From Nocardia elegans NBRC 108235 (GTDB lineage Bacteria > Actinomycetota > Actinomycetes > Mycobacteriales > Mycobacteriaceae), in assembly GCF_001612845.1 (NCBI RefSeq), contig NZ_BDBF01000049.1:1-64000 (forward strand): a stretch of DNA of 64,000 nucleotides, given 5' to 3'. The notes below the pieces were generated by a model. It saw only the letters and a list, made by a program, of their open reading frames with translations, ran no database searches and was not told the DNA's origin. Shown here one piece after another: positions 59,669 through 64,000 of the stretch. The translations under genes and the position numbers were made by a program. Within the stretch, counting starts at the first letter, position 1. Every line of letters begins with the position of its first letter.

Positions 59669-61561
59669 TCACAGTCTCAGTTCGCGGCGGATCAGCGCGG
59701 CGATTTCGGCGGGTGAGCCGTGATCGGGAGTGATGACGAGCTCGGCGTGTTCGGGACGTTCGTAGGGCGAGTCGATGCCGGTGAACTCCGGCAGCCGGCC
59801 CGCGCGGGCCTTGGCGTACAACCCCTTCGGATCCCGGCGCTCACACACCTCCAGCGGGGTGTCGACGAAGATCTCGTGGAAGTCCAGACCACTCGCGGCG
59901 TGCACGCCGCGCGCCTGTTCGCGCTGGTCGGCGAACGGGCTGATCACCGAGACGATGGCGATCAGACCGGCGTCGGCGAACAACGAGGCGACCTGAGCCA
60001 CCCGGCGGATGTTCTCGCGCCGGTCCTCGTCGGTGAAACCGAGATCGGCATTGAGCCCGTGCCGCAGATTGTCGCCGTCGAGCCGATAGGCCGGGCGGCC
60101 GGCGGCCACCAGCTGGCGCTCCAATTCCACGGCGATCGTGGACTTTCCGGAGCCGGACAGACCGGTCAGCCACACCGTCGCACCGGCGTGCGGGCGCTGG
60201 CCGCGCCCCACCGAGGAGCTGTGCCAGACGACGTCCTCGCGCACCAGCTTCGGCGCCGCCGAGGCGTCCGGCATCGACTCCGGCCCGGTGTCACGGGCCA
60301 GGATCATCCCGGCGGCCACGGTCTGATCGGTGTCCTCGTCGATGAGGATGAAACTGCCGGTGCGGCGATTGTCGCGGTAGCTGTCGACCATCAGCGGACG
60401 CTGACCGCGCAGGGTGAGGCGGCCGATGTCGTTGAGCGCCAGGGCATTCGCGTCCGTCACACGGTGCAAGGTGTTGACGTCGAGCCGGTAGTCGAGGTCG
60501 TGGACCTGGACGCGGGTGGTCTGGGCGGCGGTGCGGATCGCATAGCGCGCACCGGGCCGCAGTTCGGTGGTCTCGGAGAACCAGCACACCATGGCGTCGA
60601 CCTCATCGGCGATATGCGGCCGATTTCCCGGGCGGGCCAGCATATCTCCGCGCCCGACATCGACTTCGTCGTCGAGTTCCACCGAGACCGCCATCCCGGT
60701 GAACCCCTCGTCGACCTTCACCCCGCCCGGTCCCCAGATCCGCGCGACCCGCGACGAGCGCCCGGACGGCAGCACGACCACCTCGTCGCCGGGTTTGAAG
60801 ATGCCGCCGGCGATGGTCCCGGCATAGGTGCGATGGCCGGCCCCGCTGGCGCCGGCATCGGCGGCGTGCGGGCGGATCACGTACTGCACCGGCAGCCGCG
60901 CGTCGATCAGGTTGCGGTCCGAGGCGATATGCACCTGTTCGAGGTGGCTCAGCAGCGGCGGGCCCGCATACCACGGGGTGTGCGCGGAGTCGGTGACCAC
61001 GTTGTCGCCGTGCAGCGCCGAGACCGGCACGAAACTCAGATCGCCGACGGTCAGTTTCGCCGCGAAATCGGCGAATTCCTCGCGGATCTCGTCGAATCGC
61101 GCGGCCGACCAGTCCACCAGATCCATCTTGTTCACGCACACCACCAGGTGCGGCACCCCGAGCAGCGAGGCCAGGAACGCGTGCCGGCGGGTCTGCTCGA
61201 CCACGCCCTTGCGCGCGTCGACCAGGATCAGCGCCAGATCCGCCGTGGAGGCGCCTGTCACCATATTCCGCGTGTACTGCACGTGCCCCGGGGTGTCGGC
61301 GATGATGAACTTGCGGCGCGGCGTGGTGAAGTAGCGGTAGGCCACGTCGATGGTGATGCCCTGTTCCCGCTCGGCGCGCAGGCCGTCGGTCACCAGCGCC
61401 AGATCCGTTGCGGCGTCGCCGCGTTGGGCACTGGCCCGTTCGATGGCGGCCAGCTGATCGGAGAACAGGCTCTTGGAGTCGTAGAGCAGGCGGCCGATGA
61501 GGGTGGACTTGCCGTCGTCGACGCTGCCGGCTGTCGCGAGACGTAACAGATTGCGGCTCAT
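59669..61561 (-). CDS. cysNC: CysNC, ATP-sulfurylase GTPase subunit fused to APS kinase
   Basis: A 630-residue bifunctional enzyme. The N-terminal EF-Tu-like GTPase (CysN) has GSVDDGKST (12-20), DTPGH (89-93) and NKMD (144-147), and drives adenylylation of sulfate by CysD. The C-terminal APS kinase (CysC) from about residue 455 has GLSGSGKST (467-475) and RDPKGLYAKARAG, and phosphorylates APS to PAPS. The ATG overlaps the cysD stop by one base (TGATG). The fusion means the product is PAPS, the direct donor of the sulfotransferase 2 kb downstream. Confidence 0.95.
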   Translation of the reverse strand: MSRNLLRLATAGSVDDGKSTLIGRLLYDSKSLFSDQLAAIERASAQRGDAATDLALVTDGLRAEREQGITIDVAYRYFTTPRRKFIIADTPGHVQYTRNMVTGASTADLALILVDARKGVVEQTRRHAFLASLLGVPHLVVCVNKMDLVDWSAARFDEIREEFADFAAKLTVGDLSFVPVSALHGDNVVTDSAHTPWYAGPPLLSHLEQVHIASDRNLIDARLPVQYVIRPHAADAGASGAGHRTYAGTIAGGIFKPGDEVVVLPSGRSSRVARIWGPGGVKVDEGFTGMAVSVELDDEVDVGRGDMLARPGNRPHIADEVDAMVCWFSETTELRPGARYAIRTAAQTTRVQVHDLDYRLDVNTLHRVTDANALALNDIGRLTLRGQRPLMVDSYRDNRRTGSFILIDEDTDQTVAAGMILARDTGPESMPDASAAPKLVREDVVWHSSSVGRGQRPHAGATVWLTGLSGSGKSTIAVELERQLVAAGRPAYRLDGDNLRHGLNADLGFTDEDRRENIRRVAQVASLFADAGLIAIVSVISPFADQREQARGVHAASGLDFHEIFVDTPLEVCERRDPKGLYAKARAGRLPEFTGIDSPYERPEHAELVITPDHGSPAEIAALIRRELRL

Positions 61562-62466
61562 CAGAAGTAGCCCTCCCGCTTGCGGTCTTCCATCCCGGAT
61601 TCGGAGATGCGGTCGTCGGCGCGGGTGGCGCCGCGTTCGGTGAGCCGGGTGATCGCGGTTTCGGAGATCACGGCCGCCGGATTGTCGGCCTCGCTCTCGA
61701 TACATCCGGTGCAGGTGGCGTCACCGACGGTGCGGAACCGCACCGTCGTCTCGAACACCGGTTCGTCCGGGCCGGGTGTCAGGAAAGGATTGGCGGCCAG
61801 CAGCATTCCGTCGCGGCGGAAGACCGGGCGGCGGTGCGCGTAGTACAGCGGCGGCAGTTCCACCGCCTCGCGGTCGATGTACTCCCAGATGTCGAGTTCG
61901 GTCCAGTTCGACAGCGGGAACACCCGGATGTGCTGGTCCGCACGGTGTTTCCCGTTGTAGAGGTTCCACACCTCCGGGCGCTGCGCCCGCGGCTCCCAGG
62001 CGCCGAATTCGTCGCGGAAACTGAACACCCGCTCCTTGGCGCGCGCCTTCTCCTCGTCGCGGCGCGCCCCGCCGAACACGGCGTCGAAGCGATGTTCGCC
62101 GATCGCGCGCAGCAATGTGGTGGTCTGCAACCGATTCCGGCTCTCCCCCGGGCGTTCGGTCACCCGCCCGGCGTCGATATCGTCCTGCACCCGCGCCACC
62201 AGCAGCCGCGCGCCGAGCCTGGCCGCCGTGCGATCGCGGAATTCGATCACCTCGTCGAAGTTGTGCCCCGTGTCGACGTGCAGCAGCGCGAACGGCAGCG
62301 CCGCCGGCCAGAACGCCTTGCGGGCCAGCTCGAGCATCACCGCCGAGTCCTTACCGCCGGAGAACAGCAGCACCGGTCGTTCGAAGGTGGCCGCCACCTC
62401 CCGGAAGATGTGCACCGATTCGGCCTCGAGGGCCGACAGATGCGACAGCTCATATCCCGTCCGCAT
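61561..62466 (-). CDS. cysD: CysD, sulfate adenylyltransferase catalytic subunit
   Basis: CysD forms APS from ATP and sulfate, with CysN. The 301-residue PP-loop protein has FSGGKDSAVML (about 35-45), HVDTGHNFDEVIEFRD, FGGARRDEEKARAKERVFSFRD and the C-terminal CTGCIESEA, all as in the family. The ATG at 62466 is used; the GTG one codon before is equally placed relative to AAGGCG. It is first in the cysD-cysNC-DUF1214-SDR-sulfotransferase run. The IclR gene diverges from it across about 213 bp holding a palindrome. Confidence 0.95.
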   Translation of the reverse strand: MRTGYELSHLSALEAESVHIFREVAATFERPVLLFSGGKDSAVMLELARKAFWPAALPFALLHVDTGHNFDEVIEFRDRTAARLGARLLVARVQDDIDAGRVTERPGESRNRLQTTTLLRAIGEHRFDAVFGGARRDEEKARAKERVFSFRDEFGAWEPRAQRPEVWNLYNGKHRADQHIRVFPLSNWTELDIWEYIDREAVELPPLYYAHRRPVFRRDGMLLAANPFLTPGPDEPVFETTVRFRTVGDATCTGCIESEADNPAAVISETAITRLTERGATRADDRISESGMEDRKREGYF

Positions 62467-62538
62467 CACATTCGCCTTGTCCGCATCGCTCGCATCGCTT
62501 CCCCGGATCCGAGATCTCGACCACTTCGGAGTTGCGTT

Positions 62539-62552
62539 GTCGAATATTCGAC
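62539..62552. promoter_or_regulatory. Perfect 14-bp palindrome between cysD and iclR-type genes
   Basis: GTCGAATATTCGAC is its own complement. Beside it, TTGTTCGATATTG (62558-62570) is a looser copy. Palindromes of this length with an A/T centre are usual for IclR operators. It lies 73 bp before the cysD start and 127 bp before the regulator's own start, so it could control both. Confidence 0.6.
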
Positions 62553-62679
62553 GCTATTGTTCGATATTGTGACACCGACGATAAGCGGACAGCTGCGCGT
62601 CGGTCAAGGGGCTGTTGACGACGGCGCGGGTTCGCACCGGTGTGACTCGTCACCGCATCCGTCGATCAGAAAGGGCGCG

Positions 62680-63561
62680 ATGTCCGAGAGCACCGAGGTC
62701 ACTCCCACCGCCTCCGCGGGATCGCCACCCACGCATCGCGTGGTGCGGGTGATCGACCTGCTGTCGCGCCGGCCCGCCGAGCACTTGCCGCTGGCGCGGA
62801 TCGTGCGCGAGACCGGACTGTCGAGGGCCACGGCACATGCGGTGCTGACCCAGCTCACTACCGACGGCTGGACGGTGCGCGATCTCGACGGCAACTACGG
62901 GCTCGGGATGGGGCTGCTCGCTGTCGCACGCCGTGCGGAGGCGGCCTTCCCGCTGCGCCGCCTGGCTGCCGACCTGCTGCGGGAATTCGTTGCCGAACAG
63001 GGCTTTCCGATTTTCCTGGCCGAGCGCGACGACGGTTCGATCATCATCACCGAGGTCGCCGGCACCCCGTCGGTCCCGTGGATCCGGCAGGGCCGCCGCC
63101 TGCCCCTGGCACCGCCGGTGGCCCGTGAATTCATCGCCTGGGCACCGGCTTCCGAACGCAACGCCTGGATCGCCCACGCCGACCCCGCCCATCGCGAACG
63201 CCTGCTCGCGGTCCTCGACGCCGTGCGCGACCGCGGTTACTCCGTCGAGCGCCTCGCCGACGAATCCGCTCCGGTCCTCGAAGCCCTTGCCGCCCTGCGC
63301 AATTCCCCGGTCACCGATCCACTCCGCAACCGCCTGGGCAGCATGATCACCGACCTGATCACCATCGACTACCTCCCCGACGAACTCGGCGCCGAGAACG
63401 CCGTAGTCACCGTCGCCGCCCCCATCTTCGCCGGCGACCGCGTCATCGCCGCCGTAGTCGCCTGCCCCGACACCCGCCTCTCCGCCCAGCACCTCACCGC
63501 CCTCGGGGCAGCGATCACCGCCACCGCGGGAAAGATCACCCGAACCACCACCGGCACCTGA
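62680..63561 (+). CDS. IclR-family transcriptional regulator
   Basis: A 293-residue regulator. The N-terminal winged HTH reads HRVVRVIDLLSRRPAEHLPLARIVRETGLSRATAHAVLTQL (about 20-60 in two parts), then DGWTVRDLDGNYGLGMGLLAVARRA. The C-terminal effector domain (about 100-285) is the IclR small-molecule fold. The ATG at 62680 has AAAGGG upstream. It diverges from cysD over the palindrome at 62539, so it is the best candidate regulator of the PAPS/sulfotransferase operon. Sulfur metabolism is usually under CysB- or Fur-like proteins; an IclR here suggests response to a carbon compound instead, which is inference. Confidence 0.88.
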   Translation: MSESTEVTPTASAGSPPTHRVVRVIDLLSRRPAEHLPLARIVRETGLSRATAHAVLTQLTTDGWTVRDLDGNYGLGMGLLAVARRAEAAFPLRRLAADLLREFVAEQGFPIFLAERDDGSIIITEVAGTPSVPWIRQGRRLPLAPPVAREFIAWAPASERNAWIAHADPAHRERLLAVLDAVRDRGYSVERLADESAPVLEALAALRNSPVTDPLRNRLGSMITDLITIDYLPDELGAENAVVTVAAPIFAGDRVIAAVVACPDTRLSAQHLTALGAAITATAGKITRTTTGT

Positions 63562-63666
63562 CCGACCGGCATGCCTTGTCCGCACACAGATACGCCCGCC
63601 AACCCAGCGAAGGCAACATCAATCGTCTCCTCACCGAGGGGCCGCGCGCATCGACGCGGCAGCAAC

Positions 63667-63672
63667 TACGGT
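63667..63672 (+). promoter_or_regulatory. -10 element for the leaderless PASTA lipoprotein gene
   Basis: TACGGT, 6 nt before the GTG at 63679. Confidence 0.55.
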
Positions 63673-63678
63673 CGGGAT

Positions 63679-64000
63679 GTGCCGACCACAAGCTTCCCAT
63701 GCCGTTCGAACCACCACCGCCGTGCCGTTCTGCCCCTGCGGATTTCGATCGCCGCACTCGCACTGACCGCGGCTTTGTCCGGCTGCGATTCCGAAACCAC
63801 CACGCCCGCAACGTCTACCACCGGTGCGACCACGTCGGCCGGCACCGCAGCGACGTCCACCGGCACACCGAATGCCGCCAACCCGGCACAGCCCACCGGC
63901 ACGACCACATCCCCCGCGGCCGGCACGGTCAGCGTCCCGGATGTCCGCGGCGACCGCCCGGCCCTCGCCGACCAGTTCCTCACCGCCGCGGGCCTGCACG
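63679..64000 (+). CDS. Lipoprotein with a PASTA-like domain (partial)
   Basis: The 107 visible codons run off the window edge. A signal region with basic start and LRISIAALALTAALSGC gives a lipobox LSGC with the lipid-modified Cys near residue 34. A Thr/Ala/Pro-rich linker of about 45 residues follows, then VSVPDVRGDRPALADQFLTAAGL, which looks like the start of a PASTA domain as in the kinase at 27967. PASTA domains bind peptidoglycan fragments or beta-lactams. The GTG at 63679 is preceded by TACGGT at 6 nt. The rest of the protein, and whether more PASTA repeats follow, lies outside the window. Confidence 0.75.
   Translation, partial: MPTTSFPCRSNHHRRAVLPLRISIAALALTAALSGCDSETTTPATSTTGATTSAGTAATSTGTPNAANPAQPTGTTTSPAAGTVSVPDVRGDRPALADQFLTAAGLH

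Noticed and set aside
1..64000. CRISPR arrays, tRNA or rRNA genes
   Set aside because: No regularly spaced direct repeats, no CCA-ended cloverleaf and no conserved rRNA segments were seen on reading both strands.

Overview
The window is high-GC actinobacterial DNA, most likely from Nocardia or a close relative in the Mycobacteriales. The evidence is a mycobacterial-type dcw cluster with a Pro/Ala-tailed FtsL, a diheme-QcrC bc1-aa3 respiratory locus, mannan and PIM mannosyltransferases (MptA, PimB'), a class II DAHP synthase, and many leaderless mRNAs. From memory, gene order follows M. tuberculosis Rv2153c to Rv2196 (murG...mraZ, GNAT, lppM, metF-like, idsA2, mptA, Rv2175c, pknL, aroG, Rv2179c, Rv2182c, Rv2184c, Rv2185c, pimB', Rv2189c, Rv2190c, Rv2191, trpD, ctaE-qcrCAB). 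No tRNA, rRNA or CRISPR array was seen.

Layout. 1-12.5 kb, minus strand: the dcw operon mraZ-rsmH-ftsL-ftsI-murE-murF-mraY-murD-ftsW-murG (murG cut by the window edge). Most junctions overlap as ATGA/GTGA. A three-box MraZ operator lies upstream. 12.9-14.8 kb: a DUF3040 protein, a HEPN (SAV_6107) protein and a GNAT. 14.8-27.1 kb: carotenoid genes (CrtO-type oxidoreductase, cruF, a GT2 glycosyltransferase, idsA/crtE, crtI, crtB) are threaded between lppM, metF and mptA. Together they predict a hydroxylated, glycosylated and possibly ketolated C40 carotenoid; no lycopene cyclase is present. 27.4-29.9 kb: an HTH protein and a PknL-like kinase with four PASTA repeats. 30-44.9 kb: aroG, a 3'-exoribonuclease, an acyltransferase, a SRPBCC/ArsA/ROK operon, pimB', a zinc peptidase, two NlpC/P60 hydrolases with matching upstream elements, a DEDD/GIY-YIG nuclease and an Lrp-type protein.

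45-49.4 kb: ctaE-qcrC-qcrA-qcrB, the bc1-aa3 oxidase segment, closed by a 15-bp-stem terminator. 50-51.8 kb: trpD and a MaoC hydratase. 51.9-52.4 kb: a decayed tnpB. 52.4-56.4 kb: two acyl-CoA dehydrogenases and an SDR, divergent from a TetR regulator across a palindromic operator. 56.4-63.6 kb: sulfate activation (cysD, cysNC) runs into DUF1214, SDR and sulfotransferase genes, with a divergent IclR regulator. This looks like a dedicated unit that makes PAPS and uses it. The window ends inside a PASTA-type lipoprotein gene.

Least ordinary items: the PAPS-supply/sulfotransferase operon, a second oppositely oriented MraZ-box array, an ArsA-like gene whose best start is CTG, a leaderless 10-codon leader ORF, and the duplicated promoter elements of the two NlpC/P60 genes. 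All functional calls come from reading sequence motifs and from family knowledge; no database search was run.
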